In this document: positions 26,848 to 36,236 of the stretch, in pieces
How positions within the stretch are numbered: position 1 is the first letter of the stretch
Layout: each line of letters starts with the position of its first letter
Assembly: GCF_028882275.1 (NCBI RefSeq)
Contig: NZ_JARBUT010000001.1
Location: 186,001-250,000, forward strand
Direction of reading: 5' to 3'
DNA: 64,000 bases
DNA from: Nocardiopsis sp. N85
Lineage (GTDB): Bacteria; Actinomycetota; Actinomycetes; Streptosporangiales; Streptosporangiaceae
Position numbers and translations under genes: made by a program
The notes under the pieces: generated by a model
Told to the model about the DNA's origin: nothing
Databases searched by the model: none
The model's input: the letters and a program-made list of their open reading frames with translations, nothing else

Positions 26848-27063
26848 TCAGTGGATGAGCCGCTGGAAGAACACGTACGCGGCCGCGACGGTGCCCAGGC
26901 CCACGAGGACGGCGTTGGCGATGTTGTCGTGGGCCAGCCAGGTCAGGGACCCGGCCACCGTCCCGGACAGGACGCTCAGGGTGGCGATCACGGCGACGCG
27001 GAGGCTGATCCGGCCGTCGGGATCGGGCTGGACGGGGGTGTTGGTCGGCGGCGATGCGGTCAT
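26848..27063 (-). CDS. Small two-helix membrane protein
   Basis: A 71-residue protein with a Pro/Thr-rich N-terminus (MTASPPTNTP) and two membrane helices (about 24-43 and 49-66), ending FFQRLIH. ATG 27063 has GAGAGGGGCG just upstream on its strand. No family is recognised. It stands alone, convergent with the SPFH-like gene. Confidence 0.6.
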   Translation of the reverse strand: MTASPPTNTPVQPDPDGRISLRVAVIATLSVLSGTVAGSLTWLAHDNIANAVLVGLGTVAAAYVFFQRLIH

Positions 27064-27705
27064 GGTCGCCCCTCTCGGACTCCTCGGGCTGACAGGGATG
27101 CGTTCCCTGGGCGGTTCGGGACGGGTAACGGTCCTCGATTCCGCTGGGAACGGAAGGGCCGATGGGGCGCGAAAGGTCTCCTGAGGCACATGAATGCACG
27201 GGGGTGCCTCCAATGGTCGGCCTACTCGCCCGTTAGGGCCGGTCCTCACCCTTGTCAGACGGTCCGTGACCGGGGAACCTGTGAGAACCCGGACCCTCAC
27301 CGGTCCGGTGGGGCCGCTTCGGTGCGGGTCGCCGCGACACCCTTCGCTGGCAGGCAGAGGTTCGCGGGGCCCGCCGGGGCGGCCCTCCTGCGTGCGCGGA
27401 CCGTGGACGCGGTCCGCGGCTCTCCTCCTTTCCGATTTTCACTTCCGGTGATGTTTACTGACAAATTGATACCCCGCGGACAGCGTGCAATCACTCCATG
27501 TGATGCCGATATGTCAGGAAGTGTTATTCAAGGTGGCGGACGGCAAGGTGGCATGGGAGAACCTTGTCCGGTAATGTCTCTGGAGAAGGTGGTATGTGCA
27601 AAAACAGACATCAGCCACTTTCTGCTTTCCGGTAACAATGGCGACGGGATGGGGACTCCGTTCCGGTGAGGGTGTCGGTCTTTTCTCGGGAGTGGGTTCC
27701 ACCGG
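27064..27705. other. Long regulatory-type intergenic region
   Basis: About 640 bp between the small membrane protein gene (minus) and the XRE regulator (plus). The segment 27430-27650 is much lower in GC than its surroundings and contains many A/T-rich words (for example TTTACTGACAAATTGATA at 27449), a common feature of actinomycete promoters or acquired DNA. No coding sequence is supported. Confidence 0.4.
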
Positions 27706-28602
27706 GTGACGGAGGCGGAGCAAGGCGCGGATCAGGGGCCGGTCGTGCAGCGGGCGCTCCTGGTCGACGCACTCGTGCGTTTGCGGCGCGAGAGCGGTCG
27801 GACGCAGAAACAGGTGTCCGAAAGCCTGGACTGGTCGCAGGCCAAGATCATCCGCATCGAGGGCGGTAAGCAGTCCATCAGCCGGACCGACCTGGAGGCG
27901 ATGCTCCGGCTCTACGGGGCCGGCGAGGGTGAGACCGCGCGCCGACTCGTGGAACTCAACCGGTACGCGGGCCGGGAGGGCTGGTGGGGCCGGTACCGCG
28001 CGGAGGGCGTCCCCGCCGATGATCTGCGCATGGTCGGCTACGAGGCGGGCGCGTCGCTCATTCGCCAGGCGCAGAACGCCTTCGTGCCCGCGCTCCTCCA
28101 GACCCCCGAGTACACCGAGGCCGTCATCGGACTCTTCCGGCGCGGGACCGACGGCGCCGACGGAGCCGACGCGGCCGTCGCCCTGTGCCGCGAACGCCAG
28201 GACCGTCTGGGCGAAGGGGGGCGGGCTCCGCGCCGGATCCACGTCCTGGACGAGGCGGTGATCCGCCGCCGGGTCGGTGCGAACGAGGACCCCGGGATCA
28301 TGCCGGCGCAGCTGCGCCGGCTGGTGGCCGAGGCGGCCCGGGACGAGGTCGACATCCGGGTGGTCCCCTTCGGCCGGGGCTCCCATCCGGGGATGCGGGG
28401 GCCGATGACGCTGCTGTCGTTCGAGGGTCCCCTCGACGACGTCCTCTACCTGGAGGGCGCGGGAGGGGCCGACCTCGTCGAGGGCGGAGAGACGATCGCC
28501 GAGTACGACCGGGCCTTCGACGAACTCCTCACCGAACACGCCGTGGGGGAGCGGGAATCGGTCGCCCTCATCGAGGAGGCGGCCGCCCGCATGGAGGGAT
28601 AG
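27706..28602 (+). CDS. XRE-family regulator with DUF5753 domain
   Basis: A 298-residue protein of the class abundant in filamentous actinomycetes. An N-terminal helix-turn-helix (about residues 22-70: LRRESGRTQKQVSESLDWSQ..IIRIEGGKQSISRTDL) is followed by the DUF5753 domain. That domain carries its recognisable blocks YEAGASLIRQAQNAFVPALLQTPEY, IHVLDEAVIRRRVG, VDIRVVPFGRGSHPGM and VLYLE. Such proteins usually precede a small DUF397 gene; none is found here. Start GTG 27706 has only a weak ribosome site (GGGAGTGGG). Target unknown. Confidence 0.9.
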   Translation: MTEAEQGADQGPVVQRALLVDALVRLRRESGRTQKQVSESLDWSQAKIIRIEGGKQSISRTDLEAMLRLYGAGEGETARRLVELNRYAGREGWWGRYRAEGVPADDLRMVGYEAGASLIRQAQNAFVPALLQTPEYTEAVIGLFRRGTDGADGADAAVALCRERQDRLGEGGRAPRRIHVLDEAVIRRRVGANEDPGIMPAQLRRLVAEAARDEVDIRVVPFGRGSHPGMRGPMTLLSFEGPLDDVLYLEGAGGADLVEGGETIAEYDRAFDELLTEHAVGERESVALIEEAAARMEG

Positions 28603-28804
28603 GGTCGCGCGGCTCTCGGCCTCGTCCCTCCGTCCTCCGCAGCCGCCCGCCCGGTGGGACGGACGATCGCGAGCGGGCACGGCCGGTCCTCGGTGAGCGC
28701 CGCCGTCCACACGGCCGCCCGGACGGTATCCGGGGGTGCCGGGGAGCCGGGCGGAGGGGTGCCGCACACTGGAGGCGGTGTTCCGGTACCGGGCGGGAGG
28801 GGCG

Positions 28805-29578
28805 ATGCGCGGACGTGACGGTCGGGGAGTGAAGCGGGCGGGGGACGGGGAGCGGGCGCACGCGGTGCCCCGGCTGCCCCCGGCCTCCTCCCCGGCGCCA
28901 CGGGAACCGGCCCTCATCCGACAGCGTTGGAGCGACGTCGTCTTCCTGCACTGGCCGGTGGCCCCGGACGCGGTGGCACCGCTCCTGCCCCCGGGAACCC
29001 GTCCCGACCTCCTGGACGGGGTCGCCCACGTGGGGCTGGTCGCCTTCCGGATGCCCGTCAACGACGTGGCCGGCCGGGTGCCCGCCGGCGGGTTCGACGA
29101 GGTGAACGTACGGGTGTACACGATCGACGACCACGGTCGGCGCGGTGTCGTGTTCCTGACCATGGACGCCGACGCGGCGCACGCGGTGGTGGCGGCCCGG
29201 CTGCTCACCGGACTCCCGTACGTGTGGTCCGACGTCTCCCTGAAACGGGGGAGGGGCGGACTGCGCGCGGGCGCGGTACGGCGGCGCGCCCCCGGCGGGG
29301 CCCGGGGCCGCTGGGCGATCCGGATCGGGGAGCCGGTGCGGCGCCCCTCGGACCCGGACCTCTTCCTCACCGCCCGCTGGGGACTGCACACCCGTCATCT
29401 GGGCCGCACGTGGTGGCTGCGCGCCGACCACGCGCCGTGGCCGCTGTACCGGGCGGAGTTCCTGCACTACGAGGGCGACCTGCTGGCCGCGGCCGGGCTC
29501 GTCCCCCTCACCGAACGGCCGATCTCGGCGCTGTGGTCGCCGGGCACGGACACCGGGTTCACCGTGTCGTTCGTCTGA
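28805..29578 (+). CDS. DUF2071 (YqjF-type) protein
   Basis: A 257-residue protein. The opening QRWSDVVFLHWPVAPDAVAPLLPPGTRPDLLDGVAHVGLVAFRM is diagnostic of the DUF2071/YqjF family, which shares a fold with acetoacetate decarboxylase. Later blocks NVRVYTIDDHGRRGVVFLTMDAD and FLTARWGLHTRHLGRTWWLRADH also fit. The catalytic role of the family is not established. ATG 28805 follows GGGAGGGGCG. The first ~30 residues are polar and may be disordered. It lies 200 bp after the XRE regulator. Confidence 0.88.
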   Translation: MRGRDGRGVKRAGDGERAHAVPRLPPASSPAPREPALIRQRWSDVVFLHWPVAPDAVAPLLPPGTRPDLLDGVAHVGLVAFRMPVNDVAGRVPAGGFDEVNVRVYTIDDHGRRGVVFLTMDADAAHAVVAARLLTGLPYVWSDVSLKRGRGGLRAGAVRRRAPGGARGRWAIRIGEPVRRPSDPDLFLTARWGLHTRHLGRTWWLRADHAPWPLYRAEFLHYEGDLLAAAGLVPLTERPISALWSPGTDTGFTVSFV

Positions 29579-29626
29579 GCCCGCCGCTCCGTACCCGGGA
29601 GGCGCCGGTCGGGCGCGGAGAGGGGG

Positions 29627-32600
29627 TCAGGCCGGGACCGGTGCGTGCGGGTCGTCGCCCTCGCCCGGCTCCTCCACCGGGTCGTCGGCCTCCGGGTCGG
29701 TGCGACGGAACGCGGTGACGTTCAGCGCCGAACCGGAACCGTGCTCCATGACGCGCAGGACGTCCCGGACCTCCCGGAGCAGGCCCTCCGGCACCGTGCC
29801 GAGCCGGACGCCCTCCCGCGCGAGGTACTCGGCCTGCGTCATGATCCGCCAGGCGGCCAAGGGGTCGTCGGGGAACGTGATCTGGGCCAGTGTCTTCATC
29901 GCCCGCAACTGCCCCGAGCGGTGCCGCAGCCCCCGGTAACCCTCGACCGCCACGCGGGCCGACGCCTCGGCCTCCGCGGTCCGTTCGACCCGCCGCAGTG
30001 ACTCCGCCGCCATGCGGTGCGCTCGGGCGTGCCACCACTTGTCGCCCGAGGCCCGGAAACCCTCGGCGGCCTGGAGCATCTCCTCCTTGCCGCGACCTCG
30101 GTCCAGGTCCATCAAGGCCTGGCCCAGCACCAGGCGGGTGCGCATGATCCCCCACGTGTCGCCGAGCTCGGTGAACATCCGCTCCGCCCGCCTCAATCGA
30201 TCGATCTGGTCGTGCACCTGCCAGGTGTCCCGCAGCCACTCGCGTCGGCGGCGCCCGAGGAAGGGGAGGGGGCGGGAGGGGAGACGAGGGTGGTCGGGGT
30301 CCTCCTCGACGCCGAGCCACTTCTCCAGGACCCCCCGATCCGGCATGCCGTCGGCGAACAGGCCGGCCACCTCGGCCTCCTGCTTCTCCCGCCAACGCCG
30401 ATTCCACGCGATCAGCCGGCGGCGTTCCCGTTCCCGGGCGGGATCGAGCAGCTGCTCGCACATGCGGACCTGCTTGTTGAGCAGATGGGTCGGCAACTGT
30501 CCCAGGGAACGCAGGTAACGGGCGTGGTACCAGTCTCCGTTGGGCGTCTCGGAGACCTGACGGCGTCCCTCCTCAAGAACGAACCAGGCGTTGAGCGCGA
30601 ACCCGCGCAGCCGCAGCACCTCGCCCAGCCGCAACCACACCCGGGGCCACTGGTCCGGGGCCTGCCCCGATCGTTCGAGTTCCTCCCGGGCGAGGGAGAG
30701 CTGCCGGTGCGCCTCCTCCTGGTGCCCCTGGAAGCGGTAGACCTCCGCCAGGTTGCACAGCGAGCGCACCAGCCACCAGATGTCCCGGTGGTCCGTGAAG
30801 ATCCGCACGGCCTCGTCGATCTCGGCCCGGCCGTCGTCCAGGTCGCCGCGCCGGTACAGGTTCACCCCGACCGCCCGGTGCGCTCGGGCCCGCCAACGCG
30901 GATCGACCGACCCCGGGTCGTCCAGGGATTCCAGAACGGTCGAGGCGGTCACCGCCAGTTCGTGGCCGGTGTCGTGGTCACCGTGCCCGCCGGCCACCTC
31001 GGCCCGGTCGAGTAGGGCGATCGCGCAGGCCACGGGGTCATCGGTCGCCAGCGCCAGTGCGGTGGCCTCACCTGCGGCCTCCCGCATCGCCTCCCAGCGG
31101 ACCCGTCCGGTCCGGCAGAGCAGGGAGAAGGCCCGACGCAACCGCCACCCGTACCCCGCGACCTCACGGCGTTCGACGTCACGGGCGGGGAGCGTCTCCG
31201 GGCGGGTCCACCGAAAGCAGGTCTCGAAGCCGCGTTGTTCGCTCTCCAGCCAGGCCAGCGGGTCGACCGCGGGGAACCGGGGGAGCGGGCCCGCGTTCGC
31301 GGCCGGACCGTCGGCGCCCGTCGGCCGCACCGGGACCCCCGGTGGGTTCCGGGCCTCCGGGGACCCCGGTGCGCCCGGCCGGAGGGGCTCCGGACCGAAA
31401 CCCCACTCGTGCGGGGCGGCCCGCCGTGCCGCCTCCTCGGCGATCAGCGTGTACGCCCGCAACAGCCGCCGCACCGCGTGCTCCAGCCCGTCCCGGGACC
31501 AGTCCGGCAGCTCCGCCTCCGGAACGCCGAGCATGCGGGGGCCGGCCGTCACCAGGGTCTCGCGCACGTGCTCGTGCAGCTGGAAGCGCTCGAACCCCCC
31601 GGCCCTGTACATGAAGGTCACCAGGTAGCGGTGGCCCAGGCGTTCCAGCATGAGGGCCGCCCTCTCCTCGGACACGTTCATGAGCGCCGCGGCCGCCCAG
31701 GCGGTGAAGGTCGTCGCCCCCACCCCGGCCAAGCGGCTCAGCAGCAGTCGTTCCTCCCCCGTGCACTGGCGCAGTCCGAACGCCAGGGACCGGACGACGG
31801 CCTGAAGGCCGGACACGGCGGGGAACCCCTCCCGGTCGCCCATACGCCGCAGCAGATCGGCGGCGCCCGGTCCGTTGTCCTGCGCGATCTGCGCGCCCAC
31901 CAGGCACAGCGCCAACGGGAACCCGTGGCAGGCGGCGACCAGTCCCGGCAACGCCTCCCGGTCCGCCGCGGACGGCGTGCGGGGGCGTCCGGCCGTCAAC
32001 CGGTTCAGGAGCAGCAGTCCTTCCTCGGGGGACAGCGGACCCATCCGGCGCAGCGTCATGTGCCCCGGGGTCCCGTGCAGATCGGTGCGGCTCGTGATGA
32101 GCACCGCGCACCCCGGGCCCACGGGCAGCAGCGGCTCCACCTGTTCGTAGTCCTTGGCGTTGTCGAGGACGAGGAGCAGCCTGCGCCGTTCGGTCGCGGT
32201 CTTCCACGATCCCGAGAGTTCGTCCAGGGAGGCCCCGTCGGGGACCCGCACCCCGATCGCGGTGAGCATCTGGGCGAGGATCTCCGAGGAGCGCCGGGGC
32301 ACGCGGTGCACCGACGGGGCGTCGTCGGAATCGCCCCGGCGCGCGTGCCGGGAGACGGAACCGTAGAGCTCGAACTCCAGTTCGCCGTCGGGGAAACGGT
32401 CACCGACCTCGGCGACGACCTGGGAGACGAACTGGCTCTTGCCGGTGCCGCCCTCGCCGGTGACGGCGATGATCAACGGACCCGCGCCGCGTCGCCGGGA
32501 CAGACGGCGGGTGCGGCGCCGGGGGAATCGGGAGAACGCGGCCCGCACCTCGGCCATGAGGTCGGTGTGCCCGATGAAGTGTTCGACGGTCGCGGGCAGA

Positions 32601-32866
32601 CGGCGACGCACCGCACGCTCCTCGGCGCCCTCGAAGGCGCGCGGGTGCCGGTCGAGCAGGACCTGCGCGGAGGCGGTCAGCCCGCTGCCGAGCATGGAAA
32701 GCGCCACGACCCACCACGCGCCGCCGTCGGGGAACAGGTCGGGGAAGGCCTGGAGCATCGTGCCCAGGCCGACCGTCAGGACCAGGGCGGTGCCCAGCCC
32801 GGTGCGGACCGGCCGCCACCGGGGCGGAAGGCCGTTCCCGCCCCTGCCGAAGGATTCCTCGTCCAC
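29627..32866 (-). CDS. STAND (NB-ARC-type) ATPase with N-terminal membrane helices and C-terminal TPR-like repeats
   Basis: A 1079-residue signalling ATPase. Two membrane helices lie at about 24-40 and 51-68. The NB-ARC core has Walker A VTGEGGTGKS (Lys ~143), LLLVLDNAKD (Walker B), CAVLITSRTDL (sensor 1) and the GLPLAL-equivalent GFPLALCLVGAQ. A winged-helix region follows, then a helical array of TPR-like repeats (roughly 600-1040). GTG 32866 is chosen for GGAAGGGCGG at 7 nt; an ATG at 33001 would add 45 Pro/Gly-rich residues. Unlike SARP-type relatives it has no DNA-binding domain; the N-terminal slot holds a membrane anchor. Ligand unknown. Confidence 0.85.
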   Translation of the reverse strand: MDEESFGRGGNGLPPRWRPVRTGLGTALVLTVGLGTMLQAFPDLFPDGGAWWVVALSMLGSGLTASAQVLLDRHPRAFEGAEERAVRRRLPATVEHFIGHTDLMAEVRAAFSRFPRRRTRRLSRRRGAGPLIIAVTGEGGTGKSQFVSQVVAEVGDRFPDGELEFELYGSVSRHARRGDSDDAPSVHRVPRRSSEILAQMLTAIGVRVPDGASLDELSGSWKTATERRRLLLVLDNAKDYEQVEPLLPVGPGCAVLITSRTDLHGTPGHMTLRRMGPLSPEEGLLLLNRLTAGRPRTPSAADREALPGLVAACHGFPLALCLVGAQIAQDNGPGAADLLRRMGDREGFPAVSGLQAVVRSLAFGLRQCTGEERLLLSRLAGVGATTFTAWAAAALMNVSEERAALMLERLGHRYLVTFMYRAGGFERFQLHEHVRETLVTAGPRMLGVPEAELPDWSRDGLEHAVRRLLRAYTLIAEEAARRAAPHEWGFGPEPLRPGAPGSPEARNPPGVPVRPTGADGPAANAGPLPRFPAVDPLAWLESEQRGFETCFRWTRPETLPARDVERREVAGYGWRLRRAFSLLCRTGRVRWEAMREAAGEATALALATDDPVACAIALLDRAEVAGGHGDHDTGHELAVTASTVLESLDDPGSVDPRWRARAHRAVGVNLYRRGDLDDGRAEIDEAVRIFTDHRDIWWLVRSLCNLAEVYRFQGHQEEAHRQLSLAREELERSGQAPDQWPRVWLRLGEVLRLRGFALNAWFVLEEGRRQVSETPNGDWYHARYLRSLGQLPTHLLNKQVRMCEQLLDPARERERRRLIAWNRRWREKQEAEVAGLFADGMPDRGVLEKWLGVEEDPDHPRLPSRPLPFLGRRRREWLRDTWQVHDQIDRLRRAERMFTELGDTWGIMRTRLVLGQALMDLDRGRGKEEMLQAAEGFRASGDKWWHARAHRMAAESLRRVERTAEAEASARVAVEGYRGLRHRSGQLRAMKTLAQITFPDDPLAAWRIMTQAEYLAREGVRLGTVPEGLLREVRDVLRVMEHGSGSALNVTAFRRTDPEADDPVEEPGEGDDPHAPVPA

Positions 32867-33077
32867 GTCCCGCCCTTCCCGGAGGCGCCGCAGGCCCTTG
32901 TGCGTCGGGCTTGCGGGGCCGGGCAGCCGATGGGGAACCGATCCTGCCGAGAGCGGGAATCCGGTGTCCAGGGTGCCGGGGAGGCCGGGGCCGGTGTTCA
33001 TCCGCTCGCCCCGGTCCGGTCACCGGGCGGTCACCGCGCGCGGTTCCGTGGAGGCTCCGGGGACCGGGCGCCCGGTC

Positions 33078-34037
33078 TCAGGCCGCCCGGTCGCTGCGGG
33101 GGCACGGGCACGCGGGAACGGACGACATCGCCCCCATGCGCAGGATCCGCTCCAGTTCCCACTCGGCCCGGATGATGCGCGCCGCGAGGACCTCCGAGGG
33201 GGGAACGCACCGGGCCTCCTCGATCGCGTGGTCGCGCTCCCGGGCCTTGGCGGCGACCGTCCGGTCCGCCTCGGTGAGGCGGACGACGGCGTCGTGCCAC
33301 TCCCCCAGGGCGGCGTCCCGGACCGACCGCAGCTCCCGTGCCCGCTCCCCGAGGGCACGGACCCGCGCGGTGAACGGTGCGGGAGAACGGTCGAGCAGCC
33401 ACAGGGCCGCCTCCACCCGCTCCAGCGCCCTCCGCGCCCGGTTCGCCTCCGCCTCATGGAGGGCGACCTCATCGACGATCCGCTCCGCCGCGGCCCGCGC
33501 CCTGTTCACCCGGGCCCGGGCCCGGGCCGTCCGGTCGCGGACGGCCGTCTGCCTCCGCGCCGCCGCGAGGATCCGCACCAACTCCTCGGCGCGTGCGCGC
33601 AACCCCGCCCCGAGCCGCTCACCGATGATCTCCGGATCGAGCTCCCTCGGGTGGGGAGCGGACCCGGACCCGCTCGGCTCGGGCACGAGGACCCGGTCCT
33701 CGCGCAGGAGGACATCGCCGGGGAAGGACCCCAGGTCGGCCTCGGTGACCACGTGCACCCTCCCGGTCGAGGTCAGGGCGGCCTCCGCCGGATGCCACGG
33801 CCCGCAGGAACCGGGACGGCGGACGAGGAATCCGGTCGGCCCGAACGGCGCCCGCCGGCGCTCACAGGAGAACACGTACTCGTGGGGGGAGTCGCCCCCG
33901 GGGCGCAGCCGCCGTCCGTCCGTCAAGGAGAGTTTTCCACCGTGCGACAGGGAGTCTCCGAGGACGGTCCGGATCTCTTGGTCGAGGGCGATGATGAACT
34001 CGTCTGCGGATTCGGGGAGGGCGCTCGGGGAAGTCAC
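33078..34037 (-). CDS. Unrecognised coiled-coil protein
   Basis: A 319-residue protein. The first ~120 residues are mixed, with a possible beta segment (FLVRRPGSCGPWHPAEAALTSTGRVHVV). Residues ~135-300 are a continuous Ala/Arg/Glu-rich helix, very likely a coiled coil. The end is cysteine-containing (VPACPCPRSD). No domain is recognised. ATG 34037 has GGGTCACGT context and an AAAGGGTCAC site upstream. It precedes the STAND ATPase gene in the same direction (about 210 bp apart), so a functional link is possible but unproven. Confidence 0.6.
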   Translation of the reverse strand: MTSPSALPESADEFIIALDQEIRTVLGDSLSHGGKLSLTDGRRLRPGGDSPHEYVFSCERRRAPFGPTGFLVRRPGSCGPWHPAEAALTSTGRVHVVTEADLGSFPGDVLLREDRVLVPEPSGSGSAPHPRELDPEIIGERLGAGLRARAEELVRILAAARRQTAVRDRTARARARVNRARAAAERIVDEVALHEAEANRARRALERVEAALWLLDRSPAPFTARVRALGERARELRSVRDAALGEWHDAVVRLTEADRTVAAKARERDHAIEEARCVPPSEVLAARIIRAEWELERILRMGAMSSVPACPCPRSDRAA

Positions 34038-35239
34038 GTGACCCTTTCAAGGGGGAGAGAGCCGTCGGTGAGGGGTCCGACGGTAGGGAGTATGCACGAG
34101 TGGTACGACATTCTGTAAGGGTGTGGGCACACAAAGTTCGCCTGTGTCGCCGTGTGAACACCGCGCGATGGGGGAGCCTGGGCGTCCACGGCTCACGTGC
34201 CCCGTCGTTATCGCAGGTCACAAGGCCGACAGTGGGACGCACCCGGTGCCAGGGGGCGGCTACCGCGCATTTCGCGTGGGGGGAACCGGGGGCGCTCATC
34301 GAGGTGAACCTGGTGGCCAGGTTCGTTTCGGTGGGTCTGGAACGGCTCTTCCGTATGACCGGCCTCCAGGTGGCGGGCCCCGGACCCCGGCCCCGGCGCC
34401 GGGTTCCGGAGCAGCCGGTCGGGGAGGGCCTGCTCACCGGACTCACCCTCACCGACGCCCCGGGGGCCGCGATCGAGGCGCACCCGATCGGGTGCAGCGC
34501 GCGACCGCGCCGTTCCGTCCTCGCCCACCCGGAACCGGCCGACCACCTCCAGGCGGTCTTCCCCGCGGCACCTCCGGGGCGGCCCCGCCCATGGCGGAGG
34601 GAGGCACCGGAACGTCGCGGCCACGACACCGTGACCGCGCCGGTGCCGGCCAACGCCACGGCCCCCTCGCGATCGGCCTCGCCGCCGCCGAGGACCCTCG
34701 TTCCGCCGGCGAGGACCCGAGGGAACGGCCCCGCCGGGCGACGACCGCGGAGCGGATCGTCGCCGAACACCCCTCCTCGGAGCCGCCTACGCGGGGCTCC
34801 CGCGTGTGCCGGACGAGATCCTCGGCCACCTCCTCCTCGCCGCGGCCATCGGCGGTCTCGTCACCGACGCCCCCGTGGGTCGGCCGATCGGCGAGGTCAT
34901 CGCGGCCCCGGCACGTCGCGGCGGCCCCGTGCCCACGGAGCGGCGCTGACGGCGTGCCCGGGCTCCCAGGGCGCCGCCGCGCGGGGCCCGGCTCCCGAGA
35001 ACACGACCCGACCGGTTCCGTGCGCGCGGAGCCGCCGGACGCGCGTGGGCGCGCCGGCGTCCTTCGCCGACGCGCCCACCGGACCGACCGCGCCGTCGCG
35101 CCTGCGGCTCTGCGACCCGGCGGGTCCGAGCGTCGGGCACCGGCCCGACCGCACGATCATCGACGCCGACGCCGACGCCGACGCCTCCTCCGAGGGTCGT
35201 GTCACCACCCCCGCCCCGGTGCGCGACCCCTCCCGCCCC
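34038..35239. other. Gene-poor region with possible decayed coding sequence
   Basis: About 1.2 kb without an intact gene. 34050-34140 is relatively AT-rich and suits the promoter of the coiled-coil gene. 34280-34950 contains protein-like stretches in different plus-strand frames (listed separately). 35163-35186 is a short GACGCC tandem repeat. The rest is GC-rich without signals. Confidence 0.45.
34280..34949 (+). pseudogene. Possible frameshifted gene remnant
   Basis: One frame reads ALIEVNLVARFVSVGLERLF and later TLTDAPGAAIEAHPIG. About 300 bp on, a different frame reads TTAERIVAEHP, and a third continues LLGAAYAGLPRVPDEILGHL then TDAPVGRPIGEVIAAP to a TGA at 34947. The sequences look like natural protein but no frame is intact and no family is recognised. 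Could be chance in GC-rich DNA. Confidence 0.2.
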
Positions 35240-35635
35240 TCACTCGACGGCTCGCAGCGACAGGAAGAGGCCGAGCAGTTCGCGGTCCTGAGGGTGACTG
35301 AGCAGTGATTCCGCCTCCGAGGCCGGGACCCAGCGCACGGCGTCGACCTCCTCCGACGGCTCGAACACGTCGGCCTCCTCGACGGTCATGGACCAGTAGT
35401 GCACGACCTTGCCGGGGTAGCTCATGGAGCCGAGCCGCCGGCCGAGCCGGCAGCGCAGCGCCGTCTCCTCCCACACTTCGCGCAGGGCGGTCTGTTCCAG
35501 GGTCTCGCCGGGATCGACCTTGCCCTTGGGGAACGACCAGTCGTCGTACCGGGGGCGGTGGATGACGACGAACTCCGGTCCGGAGTCCCCCGGTCGGCTG
35601 ATGAGACCACCCGCGGCGGTCAGGGATGCGTTCAC
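35240..35635 (-). CDS. NUDIX hydrolase (MutT1-like)
   Basis: A 131-residue single-domain pyrophosphohydrolase. The Nudix box is complete: G38-x5-E44-x7-R52-E53-V-W-E56-E57. The preceding HRPRYDDWSFPKGKVDPGE is typical of actinobacterial MutT1/diadenosine-polyphosphate-type enzymes, which in longer relatives carry a C-terminal histidine phosphatase domain missing here. Probable substrates are damaged nucleotides or dinucleoside polyphosphates. ATG 35635 has a weak ribosome site. Confidence 0.9.
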   Translation of the reverse strand: MNASLTAAGGLISRPGDSGPEFVVIHRPRYDDWSFPKGKVDPGETLEQTALREVWEETALRCRLGRRLGSMSYPGKVVHYWSMTVEEADVFEPSEEVDAVRWVPASEAESLLSHPQDRELLGLFLSLRAVE

Positions 35636-35714
35636 GGTGTCCTCGTGGCATGGTCGGCAGGGCCGCGGCGGTTCCGGGCCCTGGGGTTTCGGGTGAAGTG
35701 GGGGAGGGGCCCCG

Positions 35715-36236
35715 TCAGGGGTCGAGGATGCCCTTCTTGGACTCGTGCTTGACGAGTGTGAAACCGGTGATGGTGTCGGCCACCGCGCACAGCGGTTCGG
35801 GGGCCTCGCGTCCGGTGAGGATGACGCTCGTGAGGGGGTGCCGGCCGCGGATCTCCTCGGCGACCGTGGCGGCCTCCAACCATCCGTGCTCGACGGCGTG
35901 GGTGATCTCGTCGAGGACGACGAGCCCCGGCGGATCGGAGCGCAGGGATTCCACGGCCGCCGCCCACGCCCGGTCGCAGAGCGCGCGCGGGTCCTCCGCC
36001 CCCCAGGTGAGACCGGGGGCGAAGACGGGCCAGCGGATACCGGCGGTGGCGCTCACGGCGGCCTCCGCGGCGTTCCAGGCGCCGCCCTTGACGAACTGGA
36101 CGAACGTGGTCGGCCAGCCGTGGCCGGCGGATCTCACCGCGTACCCCAGGGCGGCCGAGCTCTTGCCCCACCCCTCACCGTTGAAGAGCATCACGATGCC
36201 GCTCCTCGGGGCCGCCGACCTGGTTCTGTGTCGCAC
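35715..36236 (-). CDS. CobO/BtuR-like ATP:corrinoid adenosyltransferase
   Basis: A 173-residue P-loop protein. The family pattern is clear: VMLFNGEGWGKSSAALGYAVRSAGHG, then VQFVKGGAWNAAE, LVVLDEITHAVEHG (Walker B) and VILTGREAPE near the end. BtuR/CobO enzymes adenosylate cob(I)alamin or its precursor. The phosphate loop reads GEGWGKSS where family members usually have GNGKGKTT. GTG 36236 would give a 62-bp overlap with the ABC ATPase gene; GTG 36194 and ATG 36191 are alternatives. No other cobalamin genes are near, so it may be a salvage enzyme or a relative with another role. Confidence 0.8.
   Translation of the reverse strand: MRHRTRSAAPRSGIVMLFNGEGWGKSSAALGYAVRSAGHGWPTTFVQFVKGGAWNAAEAAVSATAGIRWPVFAPGLTWGAEDPRALCDRAWAAAVESLRSDPPGLVVLDEITHAVEHGWLEAATVAEEIRGRHPLTSVILTGREAPEPLCAVADTITGFTLVKHESKKGILDP

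Noticed and set aside
35163-35186. GACGCC tandem repeat as a regulatory element
   Set aside because: Only about four short units in GC-rich DNA; common by chance and without a nearby promoter.
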